This document shows, piece by piece, positions 7,151-14,296 of a stretch of DNA of 15,527 bases (position 1 is the first letter of the stretch; each line of letters starts with the position of its first letter). The stretch spans positions 3,529-19,055 of the forward strand of contig DFQF01000006.1 in the NCBI GenBank assembly GCA_002377645.1, in the 5' to 3' direction. The notes under the pieces are model-generated. The model saw nothing but the letters and a program-made list of their open reading frames with translations. It did not search any database and was not told the DNA's origin. The position numbers and the translations under genes are program-made. This DNA comes from Nitrospinaceae bacterium UBA3496. GTDB taxonomy: Bacteria; UBA8248.

Positions 7151-8371
7151 ATGGATAATCAAACAAATCAAATATTGGACGAAATTGAAGCAGGTGAGGA
7201 ACTAACTTGTAAAAATGCCGTTATATTGTTTGATGATAAAAATCAGTCAGTTACTGAAAGAATATATCATCTTGCTGATTTAGAAAGAAAAAAATCCGTA
7301 GGAGAAAAAGTTAGTTATATAATTAACGCAAACGTAAATTTCACGAATATTTGCTATACAGACTGTAAATATTGTGGGTTCTGGAGAAAACCAAGTGACA
7401 AAGACGCATACACTCATAACGATGAGATACTAATCGAAAAATTTGAGAGAGCAAGAGATTTCGGAGTTACTGAAATTTGTATGCAAGGAGGATTAAATCC
7501 TCAAATTTCTTTAGACCGTTATGAAGAAGTCCTTCGTCTGGCGAATAAAATTATTCCTAATGTACACCTTCATGCTTACTCCCCTGCAGAGATAGATCAT
7601 GTACAACGAAAAACAAGACTGCCTCTTGAAAAAATACTCAGGAGATTAAAAGAAGCCGGTCTTAGTTCTATTCCTGGTACTGCAGCTGAAATACTAGTGG
7701 AAAAAGTAAAAAAGAAAATCAGCCCTGGAAGAATATCGGTTCAAAGATGGTGTGAAATAATCAAAACTGCACATGAAGTCGGAATCCCTACAACTTCTAC
7801 TATAATGTATGGTCATATTGAAGAAACACAGGATCTTGTTGAACATATGAATATTTTAAGAGATATACAGTCACAGAATATAAAGAATAACTTAAAAACC
7901 GGATTCACCGAATTTGTTCCACTACCTTTTATTCCTTATGACAATAAAATGGGACAAGAATTTGGCATAACCGAAATGGCAAGTATGGATTACGTTTTCA
8001 AACTACATTCTATCGCAAGACTATTTTTCAGGAATCATATTAAGAATATTCAAGTTTCCTGGCCAAAAATTGGTCTTGATGCGGCAAAGGTTTCTTTAAA
8101 TTTAGGAGTTAATGATTTAGGAGGAACCTTAATAGAGGAGAACATAAGTCGTGAGTCTGGGTCAGAATATGGTCAAAGTTTGACACCTCAAGAATTTAAT
8201 GAAGCAATTCTTTCGGTTGGAAAAATTCCAGTACAAAGAACCACAAACTATCAAATTATTGAACAAGATGACCCTGATTTTAGACACCCTAAAGAAAATG
8301 ACTTTCTAATTTTAGGAAAAGGTGCACAATCCGGCACAAAAAATTTCAACCCGTTAACAATGCTTAATTAA
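7151..8371 (+). CDS. cofH: 5-amino-6-(D-ribitylamino)uracil--L-tyrosine 4-hydroxyphenyl transferase, CofH
   Basis: CofH is the radical-SAM partner of CofG. It joins the hydroxybenzyl group of tyrosine to 5-amino-6-ribitylaminouracil, a riboflavin intermediate, as the first committed step of Fo synthesis. The 406-residue protein carries Cys68-x3-Cys72-x2-Cys75 (ICYTDCKYCGFWR). MQGGLNPQ and HAYSPAEI, both diagnostic of CofH/MqnC/MqnE-type enzymes, follow. STIMYGHIEE and FVPLPFIP complete the core, and LGVNDLGGT lies near the end. Its position directly after cofG and before cofD/C/E supports CofH rather than a menaquinone (Mqn) enzyme. The ATG has only a weak purine-rich leader, so translational coupling to cofG (10 nt upstream) is likely. 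Confidence 0.94.
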   Translation: MDNQTNQILDEIEAGEELTCKNAVILFDDKNQSVTERIYHLADLERKKSVGEKVSYIINANVNFTNICYTDCKYCGFWRKPSDKDAYTHNDEILIEKFERARDFGVTEICMQGGLNPQISLDRYEEVLRLANKIIPNVHLHAYSPAEIDHVQRKTRLPLEKILRRLKEAGLSSIPGTAAEILVEKVKKKISPGRISVQRWCEIIKTAHEVGIPTTSTIMYGHIEETQDLVEHMNILRDIQSQNIKNNLKTGFTEFVPLPFIPYDNKMGQEFGITEMASMDYVFKLHSIARLFFRNHIKNIQVSWPKIGLDAAKVSLNLGVNDLGGTLIEENISRESGSEYGQSLTPQEFNEAILSVGKIPVQRTTNYQIIEQDDPDFRHPKENDFLILGKGAQSGTKNFNPLTMLN

Positions 8372-8402
8372 AATACTTATACCTGAAAGAAAGAAAATTT
8401 AC

Positions 8403-9821
8403 ATGAATAATCTACACCACCCATCTTTTAAAAACATGATGCATGATGTTGTGGACGCAGGAAGTTGTTGTGAATGTGGAAGTTGCGTTTTGGTCTGTCC
8501 CCATAATGTAATTGAATATGTTGACAGTAAACCAAAACAAACAGCAAAAGCCTCTGCCGAATTTGACTTTTGTGGAATTAGCGAAGGCGTGGGATGTGAC
8601 GTATGCGCATCGGTTTGTCCAAGGCTCTGGCCAAGGGAAGACCATCTTAAAGATGTAGTTTTCAAAGACTCTAGACCTTATGAAGATATTTTTGGTGTAT
8701 ACAAAAATATCTTTGCAGCTAGAACAAAGAAAAATGAAATAATGGAAAATGCACAGGACGGTGGAATTGTCACTGCACTTCTTTCATGGGGATTAGAAAA
8801 AAAGATAATTGATGGTGCAGTTGTATCTGCTGTAGGAGAAAACGACCCTCCATGTAGTCCGAGTCCAAAGGTAGTTACCACACAAAAAGAGATACTGGCT
8901 AGCGCAGGAAGTTGGTATACATACTGCCCAAATAATTTAGCATTACAAGAAGTTGAAGAAAAAAATCTAAAGAAAGTTGCGTTTGTAGGTGTTCCTTGTC
9001 AGATAACACCAATCAGAAAAATGTCCCACATAGACCCTGCTTTTCTACTTTCTGCAAAAAAGAGACCTCAGCATATAGAAAAACAAAGAGGATTTTTAAG
9101 AGGATTTTCTAATAGGACTTCTCTTCAGATAGGACTTTTTTGTACAGAAGTTTTCACTTTTGATCTAATGAAAGAAAAAATTGAAGGAGAAATGAACATT
9201 CCACTTGAAGATGTAGCTAAATTCAACGTGAAAGGTGATGTTCTTATACATAAAAAAGACGGCGAATTAGTTACCCTACCTCTTAAAGAAGCCATGGAAA
9301 ATTATCAAAGACCAGAGTGTCAACATTGCGGAGATTTCTCTGCAGAATTAGCAGATATTTCATGTGGAGGTGTTGGGACACGCGGCTGGACAATAATAGT
9401 AATTCGCACTAAAAGGGGTGAGGAAATTTGGAAGAATTTTCAGAAATCAGGGACGATTGAAACTATGCCAATTCAAGAGAATAAGAGAGCTTGGAATATC
9501 CTGCAAATCTTAGCTAGACGTCAAAGAAACAGAGTTCCTAAAGTTGAAGGAAGAAGTGGAACTACTGATAATCTTCCGCAATATAACCCTAAAGACGGTT
9601 CTGTTTTTTCACTTAAAAAAATAGAAGATAGTCCAAAAACTGATGAAGAAATCAAAGAATGTTTAGTTGCAGCATATGGAGAAGAGAATCTTCCAAAACA
9701 AATTGACGGATTCATGGCAGGACAACCAATTCCTGGGGACCCTGGTCCACCACCCGATGGAGAGAAAAGAAAACTTCCTCCACCTCCTACACCTGAACAA
9801 GGCGGGGCACCACCTGTATAA
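8403..9821 (+). CDS. FrhB-like coenzyme F420 oxidoreductase, iron-sulfur flavoprotein with proline-rich tail
   Basis: This 472-residue protein is of the F420 hydrogenase/dehydrogenase beta-subunit family (FrhB/FdhB/FpoF-like), which use FAD and 4Fe-4S clusters to exchange electrons with F420. A ferredoxin-type N-terminus has Cys22-x2-Cys25-x2-Cys28-x3-Cys32-Pro. A second set is Cys57, Cys65, Cys68 and Cys72-Pro. The FrhB core follows: AQDGGIVTALL (117-127), GSWYTYCPN, FVGVPCQ with Cys199, and GLFC with Cys247. The C-terminal part has PECQHCGDFSAELADISCGG (304-323) with Cys306, Cys309 and Cys321. Residues from about 441 to the end form a proline/glycine-rich tail not expected in the family. 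It lies 31 nt after cofH and 15 nt before the reductase gene, inside the cof operon. It may be an F420H2:ferredoxin-type oxidoreductase or supply electrons to the reductase; the partner is unknown. Confidence 0.85.
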   Translation: MNNLHHPSFKNMMHDVVDAGSCCECGSCVLVCPHNVIEYVDSKPKQTAKASAEFDFCGISEGVGCDVCASVCPRLWPREDHLKDVVFKDSRPYEDIFGVYKNIFAARTKKNEIMENAQDGGIVTALLSWGLEKKIIDGAVVSAVGENDPPCSPSPKVVTTQKEILASAGSWYTYCPNNLALQEVEEKNLKKVAFVGVPCQITPIRKMSHIDPAFLLSAKKRPQHIEKQRGFLRGFSNRTSLQIGLFCTEVFTFDLMKEKIEGEMNIPLEDVAKFNVKGDVLIHKKDGELVTLPLKEAMENYQRPECQHCGDFSAELADISCGGVGTRGWTIIVIRTKRGEEIWKNFQKSGTIETMPIQENKRAWNILQILARRQRNRVPKVEGRSGTTDNLPQYNPKDGSVFSLKKIEDSPKTDEEIKECLVAAYGEENLPKQIDGFMAGQPIPGDPGPPPDGEKRKLPPPPTPEQGGAPPV

Positions 9822-9836
9822 AGGGCCAAATTTTCA

Positions 9837-10466
9837 ATGGACAAACAGACATTTAATGAAAATCTTGGTAATTTCAGACTTGCAGATGCATTAATCCAAA
9901 GAAGGTCAATCAGAATCTTTAAACAATCTCCTATTCCGAAAAAGTTAGTTGATACTGCAATTTATGCTGCACTTTTAGCTCCTAGCCCACATGGAACATT
10001 TCCATGGCGTTTTTGCATTATAAATAAGAAAAAATCAAAAACGAAATTAGGAAAATCAATGGGCGAAAAATTCCTTGAAGATATGAAATTTGAAGGAATC
10101 TCAAAGAAAACAAGAGAAAATAGATATCAAAAAAGTTTACTTTTAATTCAAAATTCTCCTCTCATAATTCTAGTTTCTCTTGATTACTCTAAGATGGATT
10201 TTTATGAAGAAAGAAGTAAACAACACAACGAAAATATGATGGCAGAACATAGTCTCGGCGCAGCGTTACAGAATCTAATGATTGCTCTTGCTGCACAAGG
10301 CATAGGTTCTGTATGGAGATGCGCACCTTTATTTTGTCCTGAGATTGCAAGAGATGCTTTAAACTTACCTAAGAAATGGATTCCACGTGCTATGATTCTT
10401 GCAGGATTTCCAAAAATAAAACCTACTGAAAAAAAATTCATTAAACCTAGAGTTTTAATAAGATGA
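9837..10466 (+). CDS. Stand-alone FbiB-C-like nitroreductase, putative dehydro-F420 reductase
   Basis: This 209-residue nitroreductase-fold flavoprotein has the FMN-phosphate motif RRSIR at 22-26 and LAPSPHGTFPWRF at 47-59. RYQKSLLLIQNSP is at 96-108 and GAALQNLMIALAAQGIGSVW at 141-160, followed by LFCPEIARDALNLP (165-178). From knowledge of the family, this pattern closely resembles the C-terminal domain of actinobacterial FbiB, which uses FMNH2 to reduce dehydro-F420-0 to F420-0. Its place directly before cofD, with the stop and start overlapping (ATGA, 10463-10466), strongly supports that role over a general nitroreductase. In actinobacteria the domain is fused behind the CofE domain; here cofE is a separate gene three positions downstream. 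AAGGG lies about 12 nt before the ATG. Alternative: a deazaflavin- or nitroaromatic-reducing enzyme of other specificity. Confidence 0.8.
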   Translation: MDKQTFNENLGNFRLADALIQRRSIRIFKQSPIPKKLVDTAIYAALLAPSPHGTFPWRFCIINKKKSKTKLGKSMGEKFLEDMKFEGISKKTRENRYQKSLLLIQNSPLIILVSLDYSKMDFYEERSKQHNENMMAEHSLGAALQNLMIALAAQGIGSVWRCAPLFCPEIARDALNLPKKWIPRAMILAGFPKIKPTEKKFIKPRVLIR

Positions 10467-11410
10467 GTAATTACGGAAAGGTAGTTGCATTCGCAGGAGG
10501 AGTAGGTGGGGCGAAACTTGCTACTGGACTTCACTCAATTCTAGAAGATGGAACTCTTAGTGTTGTAGTGAATACCGCTGACGATTTCACTTTACATGGG
10601 CTACATATTAGTCCAGATGTAGATACTGTTATGTATAACCTTGCAGGTCTTTCGGATCCAAAACAAGGTTGGGGTATAAAAGGTGATACAAATGAAGCTC
10701 TGAAAATTTTGGATATTTATGGAGGAGCATCTTGGTTTAAACTTGGAGACAAGGATATTGCAACACATATTAGAAGAACCCAAAGACTGAATGAAGGGAA
10801 GAATCTCACGGAAGTAACATCAGAACTATCTTCTGCCTTAGGAATTAAAACAACAATCTTACCTATGACAAATAATGAAGTTGCTACAAGAATAATAACT
10901 CCAGAAGGAGAATTAGAATTTCAAGATTATTTTGTTGCCAGAAAAACCCTACCCAAGGTAATTGGAGTAAATTTTCATGGCATTGAGAATGCCAGTGCGA
11001 CCAAAGAGGTACTTTCAGCTATTGAAGAGGCATCACATATAATTTTTTGCCCTTCAAATCCAATCGTAAGTATTGGGCCAATATTAGAAGTAAGCGAAAT
11101 AAGAGAGAAATTACTAAATCCTCATTGCACAAGGGTTGCAGTAAGCCCAATTATTGGAGGCAAGGCTTTGAGAGGACCTGCTGCAGAAATGCTAAAAAGT
11201 TTAAATTACGAAGTGTCTGCTGTAGGAGTAGCAAAGTTTCTCAGAGAATTTATTGACGGATTTGTCATGGATACTGTAGATAAACAATTAAAAAATCAAA
11301 TAGAAAAAATTGGGTTAAAAATCAAAACCCTTCCTACTATAATGTCTAATTTGCAAACAAAACGAAATCTTGCTAGACAGACTCTTGAATTTTCAGATTC
11401 ACTAAAATAA
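10463..11410 (+). CDS. cofD: 2-phospho-L-lactate/phosphoenolpyruvate transferase, CofD
   Basis: CofD (FbiA) transfers the phospho-three-carbon acid from its GDP-activated form onto Fo, giving F420-0 or dehydro-F420-0. The 315-residue protein fits the family length. Visible motifs are the N-terminal GGVGGAKLATGL at 12-23, NTADDFTLHGLHISPDVDTV (37-56) that binds Fo and metal, and WFKLGDKD (91-98). CPSNPIVSIGPIL at 196-208 and SPIIGGKALRGPAAEML further on complete the pattern. Its start overlaps the stop of the reductase gene by 4 nt (ATGA), so the two are translationally coupled. cofC follows after 36 nt. All the key motifs are intact, and I see no reason to doubt the assignment. Confidence 0.96.
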   Translation: MSNYGKVVAFAGGVGGAKLATGLHSILEDGTLSVVVNTADDFTLHGLHISPDVDTVMYNLAGLSDPKQGWGIKGDTNEALKILDIYGGASWFKLGDKDIATHIRRTQRLNEGKNLTEVTSELSSALGIKTTILPMTNNEVATRIITPEGELEFQDYFVARKTLPKVIGVNFHGIENASATKEVLSAIEEASHIIFCPSNPIVSIGPILEVSEIREKLLNPHCTRVAVSPIIGGKALRGPAAEMLKSLNYEVSAVGVAKFLREFIDGFVMDTVDKQLKNQIEKIGLKIKTLPTIMSNLQTKRNLARQTLEFSDSLK

Positions 11411-11446
11411 ATTAGATTTTTACCTTACAAAATTTGACAAAAGACA

Positions 11447-12082
11447 ATGAAAACTTTCAAACCCTGTATTGCAATAATTCCTGCAAAAGATTTTCAAAAA
11501 GGCAAGTCTCGCCTTGCTGGAGTATTAGAAGAGAAACTTAGGATCAACTTGCAGAAATGGATGTTGCAAAATGTTTTAGTGTCCGTTACCAATTGTAACC
11601 TGATCAATAAAACAGTTGTGGTTAGCGATTCAGTTGATGTTTTAAAGATAGCAAACCAATTTAATACGGGAACAATCAATAGTGATTCGAATGATCTAAA
11701 TATAGATTTGACAAAAGGAATGGAATGGGCAAAAAAACGTAATGCAAAATCTTTTCTTATAATCCCTTCAGACTTACCCCTGATAGAAAAAGATAGCGTA
11801 AGAAAAATTATAGAAAGAGGAATGAAACTTTCGTCTGTTGTAATTACACCTTCTTCGGATGGAGGAACTAATAGTCTTTTTTTTCTGTCAAAAGAAATCC
11901 CTAAACTTTCTTATGGGAAAAATAGTTTCAAAAAACATTGGAAAGAATTCGTCAAAAAGAAGATTGGAATAGAATGCTATGAAAATAAAAGTCTAAGCTT
12001 TGACCTTGACACACCTGATAATCTTAAGAAGTTAATAGAATATAAGCCCGATCTATTTAAATTTTTAGCATTAGAAGACTAA
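11447..12082 (+). CDS. cofC: Phospholactate/phosphoenolpyruvate guanylyltransferase, CofC
   Basis: CofC (FbiD) uses GTP to activate 2-phospholactate, phosphoenolpyruvate or 3-phosphoglycerate, depending on the organism, for CofD. The 211-residue protein has the nucleotidyltransferase start PAKDFQKGKSRL at 12-23, the metal site PSDLPL at 107-112 and TPSSDGGTN at 134-142. The acceptor loop is YGKNSFKKHWKEF (156-168), followed by LSFDLDTPDNL at 183-193. The sequence alone does not settle which acid is used. The dehydro-F420 reductase two genes upstream argues for phosphoenolpyruvate, because the lactate and phosphoglycerate routes need no such step. It sits 2 nt before cofE, so coupled translation is likely. 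It is the most lysine- and asparagine-rich gene of the cluster, as usual for a variable family in AT-rich DNA. Confidence 0.92.
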   Translation: MKTFKPCIAIIPAKDFQKGKSRLAGVLEEKLRINLQKWMLQNVLVSVTNCNLINKTVVVSDSVDVLKIANQFNTGTINSDSNDLNIDLTKGMEWAKKRNAKSFLIIPSDLPLIEKDSVRKIIERGMKLSSVVITPSSDGGTNSLFFLSKEIPKLSYGKNSFKKHWKEFVKKKIGIECYENKSLSFDLDTPDNLKKLIEYKPDLFKFLALED

Positions 12083-12084
12083 TT

Positions 12085-12846
12085 ATGAATAGTATAGAAA
12101 TAATTCCAATAACGGGAATTCCAGAAATACACCCGAACGATAGTATCTTCGAAAAAATTTCTAATCAGATGGAAAAGCTCGGAGTTTCTTACATAAAAAA
12201 CGACATCTTGTGTATCGCTCAAAAAATAGTTAGCAAATCAGAAAATCAATATGCAAATCTTAAAGAAATTGTTCCCACAGAAGATGCCATAAAAATTGCA
12301 CAAAGAGATGGTAGAGATCCAAGATTAGTTGAAGCAGTTATAAGAGAATCAAACGAAATAATAATTGCCACAGAAAAAGCTTTAATTGTTGAACATCGAA
12401 CTGGTATGGTATGTGCTCATGCAGGAATCGACAGGTCAAATCTTCCTGGTGAAGAAGATACGATTTTACTTTTACCCAAAGATGCAGATTTATCAGCAAG
12501 AAAGATTAGAGAAGAAGTTTTAAAAAAAGAACACGTAGAAATAGCAGTTATTGTCGTGGATACTCAAGGCCGCGCATTTCGTCGTGGTGTAGTCGGAGTT
12601 TCAATTGGCTCATCTGGGTTAGAATCTTTATCTGACCTGAGAGGAGAAAAAGACCGTTCTGGAAAACCTTTACTTATCACTATTTTAGCGCAAGCAGATG
12701 AAATTGCAGCCGCGGCAAGCATGGCAATGGGACAGGCAGGAGAAAGCATCCCTGCTGTAATTATAAGGGGATTAAATTACAGAAAAAACAATATCTCATC
12801 TTCTGAACTTTATCGTTCAAAAGATGAAGATTTTTTTAGAAAGTAG
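12085..12846 (+). CDS. cofE: Coenzyme F420-0:L-glutamate ligase, CofE
   Basis: CofE adds L-glutamate residues to F420-0 (or dehydro-F420-0) with GTP. The 253-residue protein has the archaeal-type, single-domain length; the nitroreductase domain of actinobacterial FbiB is absent. Motifs are AQKIVSKSE (45-53), CAHAGIDRSN (110-119) and DTQGRAFRRGVVGVSIG (159-175), with DEIAAAASMAMGQAGE at 205-220. These cover the GTP, metal and substrate sites of the family. It begins 2 nt after the cofC stop and is the last biosynthetic gene of the cluster. The diadenylate cyclase gene follows after 30 nt with its own ribosome site. The start ATG has no strong Shine-Dalgarno site, consistent with coupling to cofC. 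Confidence 0.96.
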   Translation: MNSIEIIPITGIPEIHPNDSIFEKISNQMEKLGVSYIKNDILCIAQKIVSKSENQYANLKEIVPTEDAIKIAQRDGRDPRLVEAVIRESNEIIIATEKALIVEHRTGMVCAHAGIDRSNLPGEEDTILLLPKDADLSARKIREEVLKKEHVEIAVIVVDTQGRAFRRGVVGVSIGSSGLESLSDLRGEKDRSGKPLLITILAQADEIAAAASMAMGQAGESIPAVIIRGLNYRKNNISSSELYRSKDEDFFRK

Positions 12847-12876
12847 ACAATTTACATTAAAGTATAGGAACTCTAC

Positions 12877-14076
12877 ATGTGGAATAATCTTAATTATCTC
12901 ATAGATATTTTGATAATGTGGTATCTGATTTATCAGGTATACAAAAGATTCAATAATTCACATGCCATGCAATTATTGATACGAATAGTCTCTATTTGGA
13001 TATGTTATTTCATATCCAAACACTTTGGTTTGCATCTAACTTCTTTTCTCCTTTGGATAGTTTGTATTACTTTTCTTATACTTTTTCTAATCTCATTCCA
13101 AAATGACATTCGTAAAATATCCTCAGAAATTAATCCACTAGTACGAATTATTGCAATGATCAGAAAAGTTTTTAAATTTACGCCGACAAACAATACACTT
13201 TCTATTCTTGGGGATTCAACTTTTCAACTCCTTGAAAAAGGTCTCGGGGCAATTGTTATTATTGAAAGAAAAGAAGATTTAGATTCCATTTTTCGTAGTC
13301 CCGGAGAAAAAATTGATGCAGAAATCAGAACTGCACTCATGGAATCAATCTTCAATTCCACGTCTCCATATCATGATGGAGCTATTCATATACAAAATGG
13401 AAAGATTCTTAGAGTTGGATGTATCTTACCCTTATCTGAAAGGCAAGATATTCCTGCTTCCTATGGAACACGTCATAGAGCTGCCCTGGGAATAACAGAG
13501 AGTTCAGATGCACTAGCTATTATAGTTTCAGAAGAACGCAGAGAAATAGCAGTAATAGAAAATGGAGAAATCACTAAAATAGATACCAAAGAACAACTCA
13601 CGGAATGGATAATGTTAAGAACAAAATCAAATGAAAACTCAATAGATTTTAAAAACCAATTTACGTTAAATAATTTAACAAACAATTGGAAATCAAAATT
13701 TTTCATACTCGCATGTTTAATCCTTCTTTCTAATTTTGGGATAGATGAAAAAGTGACTCCTTCAAATATACTTTCAAATTTTTCTGAAAGCGAAACTGCT
13801 AGATATAAGGTTCCTATTTCTTTTTATAATATCCCTAAAAACCTTGAATTAGAATTAGATAATTTCAAAGTCATTGAACTACAAGTAAGCGGAAGAAAAA
13901 ATATTCTGAATTTTTTAGATGAAGAAAAATTAATGATCAGGTTGAATTTAAAGAATTCTGAACCGGGAGAAAATTCTTATAAAATATCATCACGAGATGT
14001 CATAATGCCTGATTTTCTAAAAATTGTAAGTTTCTCACCAAAAAAAGTACTTTATAGGTTAAAAATAAAAAATTGA
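12877..14076 (+). CDS. CdaA-type diadenylate cyclase fused to a C-terminal YbbR domain
   Basis: This 399-residue membrane protein makes the second messenger c-di-AMP from two ATP. Three hydrophobic segments at about 8-22, 31-48 and 53-74 match the CdaA membrane anchor. The cytoplasmic cyclase domain (about 85-250) has the catalytic DGA in YHDGAIHI (167-169) and RHR in GTRHRAALG (199-201). Beyond the usual CdaA end, a fourth hydrophobic segment (274-287) leads to residues 310-398. There, KVPISFYNIPKNLELE, VIELQVSGRKNIL, LNLKNSEPGENSYKI and VSFSPKKVLYRL follow the pattern of one YbbR repeat. In Firmicutes the regulator CdaR carries several YbbR repeats and is a separate gene next to cdaA. The topology (cyclase inside, YbbR outside) is consistent. 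AGGAA (12866-12870) lies 6 nt before ATG. It may be co-transcribed with the cof genes. Confidence 0.88.
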   Translation: MWNNLNYLIDILIMWYLIYQVYKRFNNSHAMQLLIRIVSIWICYFISKHFGLHLTSFLLWIVCITFLILFLISFQNDIRKISSEINPLVRIIAMIRKVFKFTPTNNTLSILGDSTFQLLEKGLGAIVIIERKEDLDSIFRSPGEKIDAEIRTALMESIFNSTSPYHDGAIHIQNGKILRVGCILPLSERQDIPASYGTRHRAALGITESSDALAIIVSEERREIAVIENGEITKIDTKEQLTEWIMLRTKSNENSIDFKNQFTLNNLTNNWKSKFFILACLILLSNFGIDEKVTPSNILSNFSESETARYKVPISFYNIPKNLELELDNFKVIELQVSGRKNILNFLDEEKLMIRLNLKNSEPGENSYKISSRDVIMPDFLKIVSFSPKKVLYRLKIKN

Positions 14077-14296
14077 AACTCCTTTTGATAAAAATCGAAA
14101 CATAACGTCAAAAAAACTGTAACATTGCCGAAATAAACACATAATATATTTAAACCATATCTTTTTGAGTATGGTTCATTATTCCAATTTTTATATTTCA
14201 CCCGCAATAAAATTGAATATTGAATCCATCGTTTTTCTTCACAGAGTCTCGGACGAAAAGCGAAAAAAATTCTAGTATACCAAGGAGGAAGTAAAC
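14077..14296. promoter_or_regulatory. Intergenic region and leader of the ammonium transporter gene
   Basis: This 220-nt AT-rich gap is the largest in the window. It holds an inverted repeat (14153-14176), a weak -10-like TATATT (14145-14150) without a convincing -35 box, and a strong ribosome site AAGGAGG (14282-14288) 8 nt before the amt ATG. A nitrogen-controlled promoter would be expected for this transporter, but no sigma-54 -24/-12 element was found. No coding sequence or RNA gene is evident in it. Confidence 0.4.
14153..14176. repeat. Inverted repeat after the diadenylate cyclase gene
   Basis: AACCATA (14153-14159) pairs with TATGGTT (14170-14176) across a 10-nt spacer, a perfect 7-bp stem. 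It lies 76 nt past the cyclase stop codon. It is followed by CATTATTCC rather than a T-run, so it is a poor intrinsic terminator on the plus strand. An operator for amt is equally possible. The short stem limits confidence. Confidence 0.3.

Noticed and set aside
9521..9844. Minus-strand open frame of 107 codons under the proline-rich tail
   Set aside because: Its glycine/serine-rich sequence is just the complement of the proline codons of the FrhB-like protein; there is no independent support.
14160..14200. Possible sigma-54 promoter before amt (TGG at 14172-14174)
   Set aside because: The GG at 14173-14174 is followed at the correct distance by CA, not GC, and the surrounding bases do not fit the -24/-12 consensus.
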